DNA from: JAJVHZ01 sp041395385
GTDB taxonomy: Bacteria > Pseudomonadota > Gammaproteobacteria > JAJPIJ01
DNA length: 64,000 nt
Assembly: GCA_041395385.1 (NCBI GenBank)
Contig: JAWLAN010000017.1
Coordinates: 1-64,000 of the forward strand
Reading direction: 5' to 3'
The translations under genes were made by a program, and so were the position numbers. The first letter of the stretch is position 1; every line of letters begins with the position of its first letter. Below the pieces are notes generated by a model, which saw only the letters and a program-made list of their open reading frames with translations, ran no database searches and had not been told where the DNA came from. Positions 8,223 through 16,028 of this stretch are shown one piece after another.

Positions 8223-9839
8223 CTAGGCGGAGGCCCGCTTGGGCTCCTGGCCGGTTTCGGCCGGTTCGGTCGCCATCGCTGATCTCAGGATGACCAGCGG
8301 ACGCCCGGTCATCTCCGCCGGAATTGCAAGTCCCATGATACTGAGCATGGTCGGGGCGATATCGCTCAGGGTCCCCTCGTTGGCCATCGTCGCCTCGCGG
8401 CCAATATACACCAGCGGCACCGGATTGCTGGTATGGGCGGTGTGGGTCTGTCCGACGACCTTCTTCGTGGACACCGCACGCATCTTCTCGGCGTTGCCGT
8501 GATCGGCGGTGATGAGGATCTCCATCCCCGCCGCCCGGGCGGCCGGCTCGATGCGGCCCAGGCACTGGTCCAGAGTCTCGACCGCTTTCACCGCCGCCTC
8601 GAAGACGCCGGTGTGGCCCACCATGTCGGCGTTGGCGAAATTGCAGATGATGGCGCCATAGCGGCGGCTTTCGATGGCCTTGATCAGCTCATCGGTGACC
8701 TCCACGGCGCTCATTTCCGGCTTCTGATCGTAGGTCGCGACGTGCGGCGACGGGATGAGTATCCGATCCTCCCCCTGGAATACCCGCTCGTCGCCGCCGT
8801 TGAAGAAGAACGTGACGTGCGCGTATTTCTCCGTTTCGGCGATGCGCAGCTGGTGGATGCCGAGATTGGCGATGTATTCGCCGAAGGAGTTCTTGATGCG
8901 CGACGGCGGATAGACGACGGGAACCTGGAAGTCGTCGCTGTAGCTGGTCATCGTGATGAAATTCCTCAGCGCCGGCACACGGGCGCGCTTGAAGCCTGTG
9001 AAGAACGGCTCGATGAAGGCCTGCGTCAGTTGCCGGGCGCGATCGGCGCGGAAATTCGCGAACACGATCACGTCGCCGTCCTCGACCCGCACGCGCTGTT
9101 GATCCCGCGGGATGATGGCGGTGGAGCGTATGAACTCGTCGGTCTCATTGCGGCGGTAGGCCTGATCCAGGGCGATGAGCGGATCGGCGGCTTCGTACAT
9201 CGCCAGACCGTCGACGATGAGATTGTAGGCGGCCTCCGTGCGCTCCCAGTGCTTGTTGCGATCCATCGCGAAGTACCGTCCGATGATGCTGGCAATGCGC
9301 CCGCAGCGCCCCAGCTCGGTGAACTTCATCATCACCCGCTGAATGGAATTGGCTGCGCTCTTCGGCGGGGTATCGCGGCCGTCGAGGAACGCGTGTACGT
9401 ACACGCGCCGGACGCCCGTTCGCGCCGCCATCTCCATGAGGGCCAGCACGTGGTCCTCGTGGCTGTGCACGCCGCCCGGGGAGAGCAGGCCGAGTATGTG
9501 CACGGCCTTGTCCTCGGTGGCGGCCTTGCCGAAGGCGGCGAGCAGGGTCTCATTCTCGAAGAAATGCCCGTCCTCGATGGCCTTGCCGATGCGCGTGAGC
9601 TCCTGATCGATGACCCGGCCGGCCCCCAGGTGCATGTGGCCCACTTCGGAGTTGCCCATCTGTTCGTCGGGCAATCCGACGTCGACGCCGGAGGCGCTGA
9701 TGAGCATGTGCGGGGAGTCTTCCCAGAGCCGGTCCCACACGGGCTTGTTGGCGTTGTGGATGGCGTTGTACTGGGTGTTGTCGCTGTAGCCCCATCCATC
9801 GAGGATGATGAGCAGCAGCGGCTGGTGCGGGGGTGTCAT
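8223..9839 (-). CDS. gpmI: 2,3-bisphosphoglycerate-independent phosphoglycerate mutase
   Basis: A 538-residue two-domain, metal-dependent enzyme of the alkaline phosphatase superfamily that interconverts 3- and 2-phosphoglycerate. The N-terminal LLIILDGWGYS supplies a metal ligand, and the phosphorylated serine is Ser64 in QMGNSEVGH. The second metal cluster is in FANADMVGHTG and LITADHGNAEKM. I chose ATG at 9839 because the product then begins just before the conserved domain; an in-frame TTG at 9863 would add eight residues. It heads the gpmI-envC-ctpA-yibQ cluster. Confidence 0.97.
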   Translation of the reverse strand: MTPPHQPLLLIILDGWGYSDNTQYNAIHNANKPVWDRLWEDSPHMLISASGVDVGLPDEQMGNSEVGHMHLGAGRVIDQELTRIGKAIEDGHFFENETLLAAFGKAATEDKAVHILGLLSPGGVHSHEDHVLALMEMAARTGVRRVYVHAFLDGRDTPPKSAANSIQRVMMKFTELGRCGRIASIIGRYFAMDRNKHWERTEAAYNLIVDGLAMYEAADPLIALDQAYRRNETDEFIRSTAIIPRDQQRVRVEDGDVIVFANFRADRARQLTQAFIEPFFTGFKRARVPALRNFITMTSYSDDFQVPVVYPPSRIKNSFGEYIANLGIHQLRIAETEKYAHVTFFFNGGDERVFQGEDRILIPSPHVATYDQKPEMSAVEVTDELIKAIESRRYGAIICNFANADMVGHTGVFEAAVKAVETLDQCLGRIEPAARAAGMEILITADHGNAEKMRAVSTKKVVGQTHTAHTSNPVPLVYIGREATMANEGTLSDIAPTMLSIMGLAIPAEMTGRPLVILRSAMATEPAETGQEPKRASA

Positions 9840-9891
9840 CGGTGTCGAATACGCTCCGTCCAATACGCCCGGAAAAAATAAAAGTGTATCA

Positions 9892-9905
9892 TGAATCCCG
9901 ATTCA
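9892..9905. promoter_or_regulatory. 14-bp dyad in the gpmI/rhodanese divergent region
   Basis: TGAATC-CC-GATTCA, a perfect 6+6 inverted repeat in the 91-base space between the oppositely transcribed gpmI and rhodanese genes. Placement and symmetry suggest an operator for one or both, next to AT-rich sequence (9872-9891) that could hold a minus-strand promoter. No regulator can be named from sequence alone. Confidence 0.35.
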
Positions 9906-9930
9906 CACCCCGCGACGCATGAGCTAACCC

Positions 9931-10356
9931 ATGGAACAATTTGGAGAATTTGTCACAAATCACTGGATCCTGTTCACCGCGCTCGCGCTCGTCTTGATGC
10001 TGCTGGTGAACGATCTCGCGGGCGGTATTGGCCGGGCCGTGAAAGAGGTTTCCCCGCAGCAGGCGGTTCAGCTGATAAACCGGGACGGGGCCGCGATCCT
10101 CGACGTTCGTGAGCCGAAGGATTTCCAGGCGGGTCATATCGTCGGGGCGATCAACATCCCCGAGGCGAAGATTCCGGAGCGCCTGCGGGAGCTGGAGCCG
10201 GCCCGCGAGAGGCCGTTGCTTCTGTACTGCAGCACCGGTATGGTGTCCGGCCGCGCGGGGTCGTTGCTGAAGAAAAACGGCTTCGGCCGCCTTTACTCGC
10301 TGCGCGGCGGCATCTCGGCGTGGCGGCAGGAGAATTTCCCCGTTGCCCGCGATTAG
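9931..10356 (+). CDS. yibN: Membrane-anchored rhodanese-like protein (YibN type)
   Basis: A 141-residue protein with one N-terminal transmembrane helix (about residues 11-31, HWILFTALALVLMLLVN) followed by a single rhodanese domain. The active-site loop LLYCSTGMVSGR carries Cys100, so sulfur transfer or a related thiol role is plausible. Other rhodanese landmarks are ILDVREPKDFQAGHI and GAINIP. The order yibN-secB-gpsA resembles E. coli, where yibN also precedes secB (with grxC between, absent here). Substrate unknown. Confidence 0.92.
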   Translation: MEQFGEFVTNHWILFTALALVLMLLVNDLAGGIGRAVKEVSPQQAVQLINRDGAAILDVREPKDFQAGHIVGAINIPEAKIPERLRELEPARERPLLLYCSTGMVSGRAGSLLKKNGFGRLYSLRGGISAWRQENFPVARD

Positions 10357-10395
10357 TCGCGTCAGGCAGCGAATCCCTAGTGAAAGAGACCAACG

Positions 10396-10884
10396 ATGAC
10401 GGAAGCAATCGGCAGCACCGAAGGCAAACAGCGTACGGGCCAGCTCGCCATTCAAAAGGTTTATCTCAAGGACCTCTCCTACGAAGCGCCGGGCACGCCG
10501 GGTGTTTTCCGGGAGGAGTGGAAGCCGGCCGTGGAGATCGAGCTCGGCAGCAAGGCGAGCAGCCTTGGCAACGACATGTACGAGACGGTACTGGCGGTGA
10601 CCGTGACCGTGAAGTCGGCGGACAAGGTCGCCTTCCTGTGCGAGGTGCAGCAGGCCGGCATATTCCATGTCGCGGGATTCCCGGAGGAGGCCATGCCGGC
10701 TATCCTGGCGACCGCCTGTCCGAACGTACTGTTCCCGTTCGCCCGCGAGGTCGTCGCCGACGTGGTGGCCAAGGCCGGGTTCCCGCAATTGCTGCTGGCG
10801 CCCGTGAATTTCGAATCACTCTACGCGCAGGAGTTGCAGCGCAAGCAGGCCGAGGCGGCTGAGCAGGCGGCCAAGTCTCACTAG
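10396..10884 (+). CDS. secB: Protein-export chaperone SecB
   Basis: A 162-residue tetrameric cytosolic chaperone that keeps preproteins unfolded and hands them to SecA. Recognised from IQKVYLKDLSYEAPG, the FLCEVQQAGIFHVAGFPEE block and CPNVLFPFAREVVADV, all highly conserved. The length agrees with the family. It sits between the rhodanese gene and gpsA in the usual order. Confidence 0.98.
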   Translation: MTEAIGSTEGKQRTGQLAIQKVYLKDLSYEAPGTPGVFREEWKPAVEIELGSKASSLGNDMYETVLAVTVTVKSADKVAFLCEVQQAGIFHVAGFPEEAMPAILATACPNVLFPFAREVVADVVAKAGFPQLLLAPVNFESLYAQELQRKQAEAAEQAAKSH

Positions 10885-10932
10885 TCGACAGGCCACCCGG
10901 CCCGGGTCGGTGCCCTGGCCGGCGGGAGGCGC

Positions 10933-11946
10933 ATGACCGCGATGACCGCCGATTCCATACTGGTCGCCGGCGCCGGTTCCTGGGGCACGGCGCTCGCCAT
11001 CCACCTGGCGAGAAACGGGCATGCCACCGTCCTGTGGGGGCACGACGCCGGCCATATCGCCCGCATTGCCCACGCCAGGCGCAACGAGCGCTACCTTCCA
11101 GACGTCGAGTTCCCCTTGTTGTTGTCCGTGGAGGACGAGCTGGAGGGGACTCTGCGTCGCGCCCGTGACGTAATCCTCGCCGTACCGTGCAAGGCCCTGC
11201 GCGAAGTCGCGCAGCTGGTGGCCGTGCACGCGCGTCCCGATGTGCGCATCAGCTGGGCCTGCAAGGGGATCGACGTCGATACGCTGCAGCTCCCCCACGC
11301 CATCGTTGCCGAGCAGTTCGGTGCCGACTGCCCGGCCGCCGTGGTCTCGGGCCCCACCTTCGCCAACGAGGTCGCCGCCGGCCTGCCCACGGCGGTGGTC
11401 GTCGCCTCCGATGACGCGGAGTTCGCGCGCGACCTGGCCGGCTATCTGCACGGCGGCGCATTTCGCGCCTATGTCGGCGATGACGTGGTCGGCGTGGAGG
11501 TCGGGGGAGCGGTCAAGAACGTGCTGGCGATTGCGGCCGGCATCAGCGATGGACTTGGTTTCGGCGCCAACAGCCGCGCGGCGCTGATCACGCGTGGGCT
11601 GGCCGAGCTGACCCGCCTGGGGGTGGCGATGGGTGCCAGGATGGAGACGTTCATGGGGCTTGCGGGCCTGGGCGACCTGGTCCTCACCTGCACCCAGGAC
11701 CAATCGCGCAATCGCCGTCTGGGTTTGGCGATCGCCCGGGGACGGTCAGTGGCCGAGGCCGCCGCGGAAATCGGCCAGGTGGTCGAGGGCATTCGAACCG
11801 CGGAGGCGCTGCAGCGGCTGTCCCGCAAGCAGGGGGTCGAAATGCCGATCTGCGATCAGGTGGCCATGGTACTGAGCGGCCGGTGCTCACCGCGCGAGGC
11901 CGTGCAGGCGTTGCTTGCGCGCGAGCCGAAAAGCGAAGGCGGTTGA
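10933..11946 (+). CDS. gpsA: NAD(P)-dependent glycerol-3-phosphate dehydrogenase
   Basis: A 337-residue enzyme that reduces dihydroxyacetone phosphate to sn-glycerol-3-phosphate for phospholipid synthesis. The nucleotide-binding GAGSWGTALA is at the N-terminus, the catalytic lysine is in GGAVKNVLAIAAGISDG, and TRGLAELTRLG and MGLAGLGDLVLTC are diagnostic. ATG at 10933 has GGGAGG a few bases upstream; a second ATG three codons later is a possible alternative. It converges on trmL 22 bases downstream. Confidence 0.97.
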   Translation: MTAMTADSILVAGAGSWGTALAIHLARNGHATVLWGHDAGHIARIAHARRNERYLPDVEFPLLLSVEDELEGTLRRARDVILAVPCKALREVAQLVAVHARPDVRISWACKGIDVDTLQLPHAIVAEQFGADCPAAVVSGPTFANEVAAGLPTAVVVASDDAEFARDLAGYLHGGAFRAYVGDDVVGVEVGGAVKNVLAIAAGISDGLGFGANSRAALITRGLAELTRLGVAMGARMETFMGLAGLGDLVLTCTQDQSRNRRLGLAIARGRSVAEAAAEIGQVVEGIRTAEALQRLSRKQGVEMPICDQVAMVLSGRCSPREAVQALLAREPKSEGG

Positions 11947-11968
11947 TGCGCCCCGCCCGTGCGCCGGC

Positions 11969-12442
11969 TCAGTGCTGCGGTGGCCGGGCACGGAAGTCCT
12001 GCTGCCGCCACGCCTCGTAGACCACGATTGCCACCGCGTTGGCCAGGTTCAGGCTCCGCGAGTCGCAGACCATGGGAATCCGGAGTACATACTGTGGCTG
12101 TATCGAGTCCAATACCGCCTGCGGCAGGCCCCGGGTCTCCGGTCCGAACAGCAGCGCGTCGCCGGACCGGTACTCGACCGAGTCATAGCGGCGCTGACCG
12201 CGCGTGGACAGGGCGAACATGCGCGCCGGCGCCACCGTGTCGCGGAATTCCGCCAGGGAACGGTGAACCGTGATCACCGCGCGCTCACGGTAGTCCAGCC
12301 CGGCGCGCCGCATCTGCCGGTCGTCGAGCCGGAACCCCAATGGCTGCACCAGGTGCAGGCTGGCCCCGGAGTTGGCACACAACCGTATAATGTTGCCGGC
12401 ATTCGGCGGGATTTGCGGCTCATACAGAACGACGTGGAACAA
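11969..12442 (-). CDS. trmL: tRNA (cytidine/uridine-34 2'-O)-methyltransferase TrmL
   Basis: A 157-residue SPOUT-class enzyme that 2'-O-methylates the wobble base of certain leucine tRNAs. The start MFHVVLYEPQIPPNAGN is the canonical TrmL N-terminus; the knot region shows LLFGPETRGLP and MVCDSRSLNLANAVAI. The start codon is TTG at 12442: an in-frame stop lies just upstream (12452-12454), and GAGGA precedes the TTG at suitable spacing. The ribosome-binding site lies inside the first codons of pyrD on the other strand. Confidence 0.95.
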   Translation of the reverse strand: MFHVVLYEPQIPPNAGNIIRLCANSGASLHLVQPLGFRLDDRQMRRAGLDYRERAVITVHRSLAEFRDTVAPARMFALSTRGQRRYDSVEYRSGDALLFGPETRGLPQAVLDSIQPQYVLRIPMVCDSRSLNLANAVAIVVYEAWRQQDFRARPPQH

Positions 12443-12444
12443 GC

Positions 12445-13422
12445 ATGATCCTCAGCGATTCCGACAGGGCGATGCTCGCACTCGATTTCTGCGGCATGAA
12501 GTTCTCCACGCCGCTGGTGCTGCTCTCCGGCTGCGTGGGATTCGGCGAGGAGTATACCCGCGTCGTCGGCTTCTCCAATCGCGACGCCGGGGCCGTGTGC
12601 CTGAAGGGGACGACCTTGAGCGCCCGTCTGGGGAATCCGGCCCATCGCGTATTCGAGACGCCCGCGGGGATGCTGAACGCCATTGGCCTGCAGAATCCGG
12701 GTGCCCGCTACGTCGTGGATGAGATCCTCCCGGTGCTGGACTTCACCGAGACGCGCTTCATCGCCAACGTCTCCGGCTCGACCGTCGAGGAATATGAGGA
12801 GGTTACACGCATCTTCGACAATTCGCCCATCGATGCGATCGAGATCAACATCTCCTGTCCGAACGTGAAGGAGGGGGGCGTTGCGTTCGGAAACGATCCG
12901 GAAATGTCGGCAAGGGTCGTGGAGGTTTGCAGGCGCGCCACGCGCAAGCCGATCATCACGAAGCTGTCGCCCAACCAGACCGACATCGCCCAGAACGCCC
13001 GCCAATGCATCGAGGCGGGCACGGACGGATTCGCCGTCATCAACACCCTGATGGGAATGGCGATCGACACGGAGACCCGGCGCCCGGTCATCGGCAACAA
13101 CCAGGGGGGACTCTCCGGTCCGGCCATCAAGCCGATCGCCCTGCTGAAGGTGCACCAGGTCTACCAGGTCTGCAGGCCGCACGGCATTCCGATCATCGGT
13201 CAGGGGGGGATCGTCACGACCAATGACGCCATCGAATTCCTGATCGCCGGCGCCAGCGGCATAGGCGTGGGAACGGGTCTCTTTTACGACCCCCTGCTCC
13301 TCCCCAAGCTCAACGGCGGCATGGTGGAGTACCTGCGGCGCCACCGGCTGGGGCACGTTACGGACCTGGTAGGGAGCCTGCAGCTGAATGGCTGCAGCAC
13401 GACGGCCTGCGCATCGGGCTGA
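12445..13422 (+). CDS. pyrD: Dihydroorotate dehydrogenase, class 1B type
   Basis: A 325-residue FMN enzyme of pyrimidine synthesis. It matches class 1B catalytic subunits: NISCPNVKEGG with the catalytic-base cysteine, GLSGPAIKPIAL, IPIIGQGGI and GASGIGVGTG. Class 1B enzymes normally pair with an iron-sulfur/FAD subunit PyrK; none is encoded here. The family usually ends near 305 residues; this one has a short tail with two cysteines (LNGCSTTACASG). Many gammaproteobacteria use the membrane class 2 enzyme instead, so this type is notable. It starts three bases from the trmL start. Confidence 0.9.
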   Translation: MILSDSDRAMLALDFCGMKFSTPLVLLSGCVGFGEEYTRVVGFSNRDAGAVCLKGTTLSARLGNPAHRVFETPAGMLNAIGLQNPGARYVVDEILPVLDFTETRFIANVSGSTVEEYEEVTRIFDNSPIDAIEINISCPNVKEGGVAFGNDPEMSARVVEVCRRATRKPIITKLSPNQTDIAQNARQCIEAGTDGFAVINTLMGMAIDTETRRPVIGNNQGGLSGPAIKPIALLKVHQVYQVCRPHGIPIIGQGGIVTTNDAIEFLIAGASGIGVGTGLFYDPLLLPKLNGGMVEYLRRHRLGHVTDLVGSLQLNGCSTTACASG

Positions 13423-13800
13423 TTTTCCAGGCGGTTCCGCATGGCCTCCGGGCGGCGCGGATCGAGTTTCCTGTCAGTAAACACACCCTCTTTTTGGGGG
13501 ATGGCAGGAATTCAAAAATGGAGCTATCCTTACGCTCAAATCGCGCCGGATCCGACAGGCTCTCGAGCGATACTCTTCAGCGTCAAGCGAGCAGTCTTCA
13601 ATGGGGGCCGTGCCAGGGATGGTACCCTCCGCCAATCCAAGCTGTTTTCCCGCGGCGACGCGTCCTCCTCGCCGCGCGTCGCGCGCGTAATCTCTGCGAT
13701 CATGGCCCCATGTGAAACATGGGATGCCGATTTGGGCTAATATCACTTGCCGTCAATTGGTAAGTCTTCGTTCCGCTGGCCTCAATCGCCCGGGTTGACC
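13423..13800. other. 378-base intergenic region upstream of the receptor gene
   Basis: No convincing gene. Frames of up to about 100 codons exist on both strands (13441-13740 plus, 13474-13746 minus) but lack recognisable protein features and ribosome-binding sites. The region must hold the receptor promoter; an AT-rich TAATAT lies at 13738-13743 and a strong dyad at 13707-13723. I see no recognisable riboswitch core. Confidence 0.5.
13707..13723. promoter_or_regulatory. Perfect inverted repeat upstream of TonB-dependent receptor
   Basis: CCCATGT-GAA-ACATGGG, a 7+7 dyad with a 3-base centre, about 80 bases before the receptor start and just upstream of a TAATAT that could act as a -10 element. 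The symmetry suits a dimeric regulator. It does not resemble the AT-rich Fur box, so iron control through this site is not supported. Confidence 0.4.
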
Positions 13801-15990
13801 ATGCCGCGATCCCGCACGCGCTCCTTGTCTCGTTGCCGGTTGCAGGCCGCGTTGCTTGCGCTGATGGTTCCAGGTGTCGCGCCCGGCGAACCGGCGACCG
13901 ACGATGACTCTGCGCCGGCCGCGCTGGCGCCCATCGTCGTCACTGGCGAGACCGGCACCAAGACGGAAGAGGCCGCCTTCCGCACGCCGTTCACGGTCAA
14001 TTCGGTGACGCGGGAGTTTATCGACGTTCAGCAGCCAACGCTCTTGAAGGACGTGCTGCGGAACGTGAGCGGTGTCGTGGGCGCTGCCGACAACGGCGGC
14101 ACGAACGACAATTTCACCCTGCGCGGCTTCGATCTCGAGGCGTTCGCCTACCGCAACGGCGTCCGCATGGACATCCCGCAATTCGATCCCGCCAGCATCG
14201 AACGCGTCGACGTGCTGAAAGGGGCAGCCGCGAACCTGTACGGTCGCACGGAACCAGGCGGCCTGGTGAACGTGGTCACCAAGAAGCCGCTCGCCGATCG
14301 ATATCTGGCGCTGGAGCAGCGTTTCGGAGAGTTCGCGCAATACCGGACCGAGGCAGACGCCACCGGACCCGTCTCGGCGGATGGCCGGTGGCTGTACCGG
14401 CTCGTTTTTTCCTACCAGAACAACGGCTCGTTCCGCGATTTCACCGGCAACGAGCGGCTCTTCCTCTTTCCCGCCCTGACGTGGCGACCGACGCCGGCCA
14501 CGGAATTCAATCTGAGCCTGGAATACAAGAACAACAACGACGCGATCGATTACGGAATTCCGGCATTGGGCGACGGTCCGGCGCCGGTGCCTCATGAGCG
14601 CTATTTCGGGGTGGTCGACGCCGAAAGCGATCGAAGCTTCTACCTGGTGGACGCCAACTGGTCGCACGCCTTCACGGGGGACTGGCAGATCAAGCACCGG
14701 TTCCTGTGGTATTTCAACGAAACGGACTACCAGGACGCCGGGCCGCTGCTGTTCAATCCCTTCAACCCGCGGCTGCTGGATCTGTTCGTGTCTTCGCCTT
14801 ACCGGGAAGAGTACGACGAGTATTTCACCGAGGTCCGGCTGAGCGGGCGGTTGCACGGCCTCGGCATGCGGCACGATCTTTTCTTCGGATTCGAATACAA
14901 CCGGGCGACGCACGACAACGGCCTCATCGGGGTGAATTCCCTGACCGACCCGCTGACGCTGCGGCCGATCGACATCTTCAATCCGGCGTATCAGCGTTTC
15001 CGGGATCTGCCGCCGGCGACGGTGGCCGGGAATTACAGTCTGCGCAGTTTCTTCTCGCTCCGCGAGGAGTAATACTGGTATGCGGTGACCGCGCAGGATG
15101 TCGTGCGCCTGCACCCGCGACTGACGCTGGCGATAACCGGCCGCTACGATATCGCCGCGAACGTGAGTTCCGGCAACTGCCTGCAGACCACGCCGTGCAA
15201 GGTCGTGATGCAGGAGGTCGAGGACGATGTCTTCTCGCCCCGGGTCGGCGTCAGTTTCGATGCCCTTGCGTGGCTCGCGATCTATGGAAGTTACGCAAGA
15301 TCCTTCGGCAGCCCGTCGGGGGCGAGCGTGCTGGCCGACGGCAGCCCTGCCGGTTTCGAGCGAGGCGAGCAGATGGAGGCTGGTCTGAAGGGTCGCTGGT
15401 TCGACGACCGACTGACCGCATCACTGGCTTTCTATCACCTTACCAAGAGCGACCTGGCCGTCACCACCATACTTCCTGGCATAGGGGTCGTCGCCGATGT
15501 GGTCGGCGAGTCGCGCAGCCAGGGTATCGAGCTCGACATTCGCGGCGACGTCACGAATCGACTGTCCCTGCTGGCGTCTTACGCCTTCACCGATGCGCGG
15601 ATCACCGAGGACCAGGACGTCACCGGCACGCCTCCGGTGCTGACCGACGGTCGCAAGGACCTGCGGCTCGCGAACGTGCCGGAACAGGCCGCCTCAATCT
15701 GGGTTAATTACGCGATCTCGGATGCGTTCGGTGTCGGGGGCGGCGTATTCGCCATGACCGAACGGGAGGTGGATGCCGACAATCTCGTCGAGATACCCGG
15801 TTATGTGCGCCTGGACCTGGCGGCACGGTACCGCCATCGCTTCGGGCGGTCGTGGCTGACGGCGCAATTCAACGTGAACAATCTGCTCGACAAGGAATAC
15901 TTCGATCCGCAGACCAGCTTCGCGCGGACCGTCAACGTCTCTCCAGCGGCTCCGCGAACCGTGCTGGGCTCCGTTCGCGCCGAGTTCTGA
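13801..15990 (+). pseudogene. TonB-dependent siderophore receptor interrupted by in-frame TAA
   Basis: An outer-membrane receptor of about 729 codons. Residues 1-30 form a signal peptide; a plug domain follows (IVVTGETG as TonB-box region, LLKDVLRNVSGV, FTLRGFD, GAAANLYGRTEPGGLVNVVTKKP), then the beta-barrel ending in LGSVRAEF with the terminal phenylalanine typical of barrels. At 15070-15072 a TAA (codon 424) interrupts the frame; translation in the same frame continues as YWYAVTAQDVVRLHPRLTLA, a normal barrel strand, so this is a point change, not an indel. As read, only the plug and half the barrel are made, so the gene is probably non-functional unless the stop is a sequence error. The FhuE-like class is clear; the substrate is not. 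Confidence 0.88.
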
Positions 15991-16027
15991 GCGGATCGAG
16001 TGGCGCGGGCGCGCCGTCGCGATCCGC
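15991..16027. terminator. Hairpin between convergent receptor and ntrX genes
   Basis: An 8-bp outer stem (GCGGATCG at 15991-15998 with CGATCCGC at 16020-16027) enclosing an inner GGCGC/GCGCC hairpin. It fills the space between the stop codons of two convergent genes, so a bidirectional terminator is likely, although neither side has a strong T-run. Confidence 0.5.
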
Positions 16028-16028
16028 G

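Noticed and set aside
13441..13746. Possible small genes (about 90-100 codons) on either strand before the receptor
   Set aside because: No ribosome-binding site, no hydrophobic or conserved segments, and they overlap each other; treated as non-coding.
13423..13800. Cobalamin or other riboswitch upstream of the TonB-dependent receptor
   Set aside because: I could not find the conserved B12-box or other core blocks, and the receptor is siderophore-like rather than BtuB-like.
15070..15072. Stop-codon recoding in the receptor gene
   Set aside because: Known bacterial recoding of this kind uses TGA (selenocysteine) or TAG (pyrrolysine); TAA recoding has no precedent here and no downstream structure was seen.
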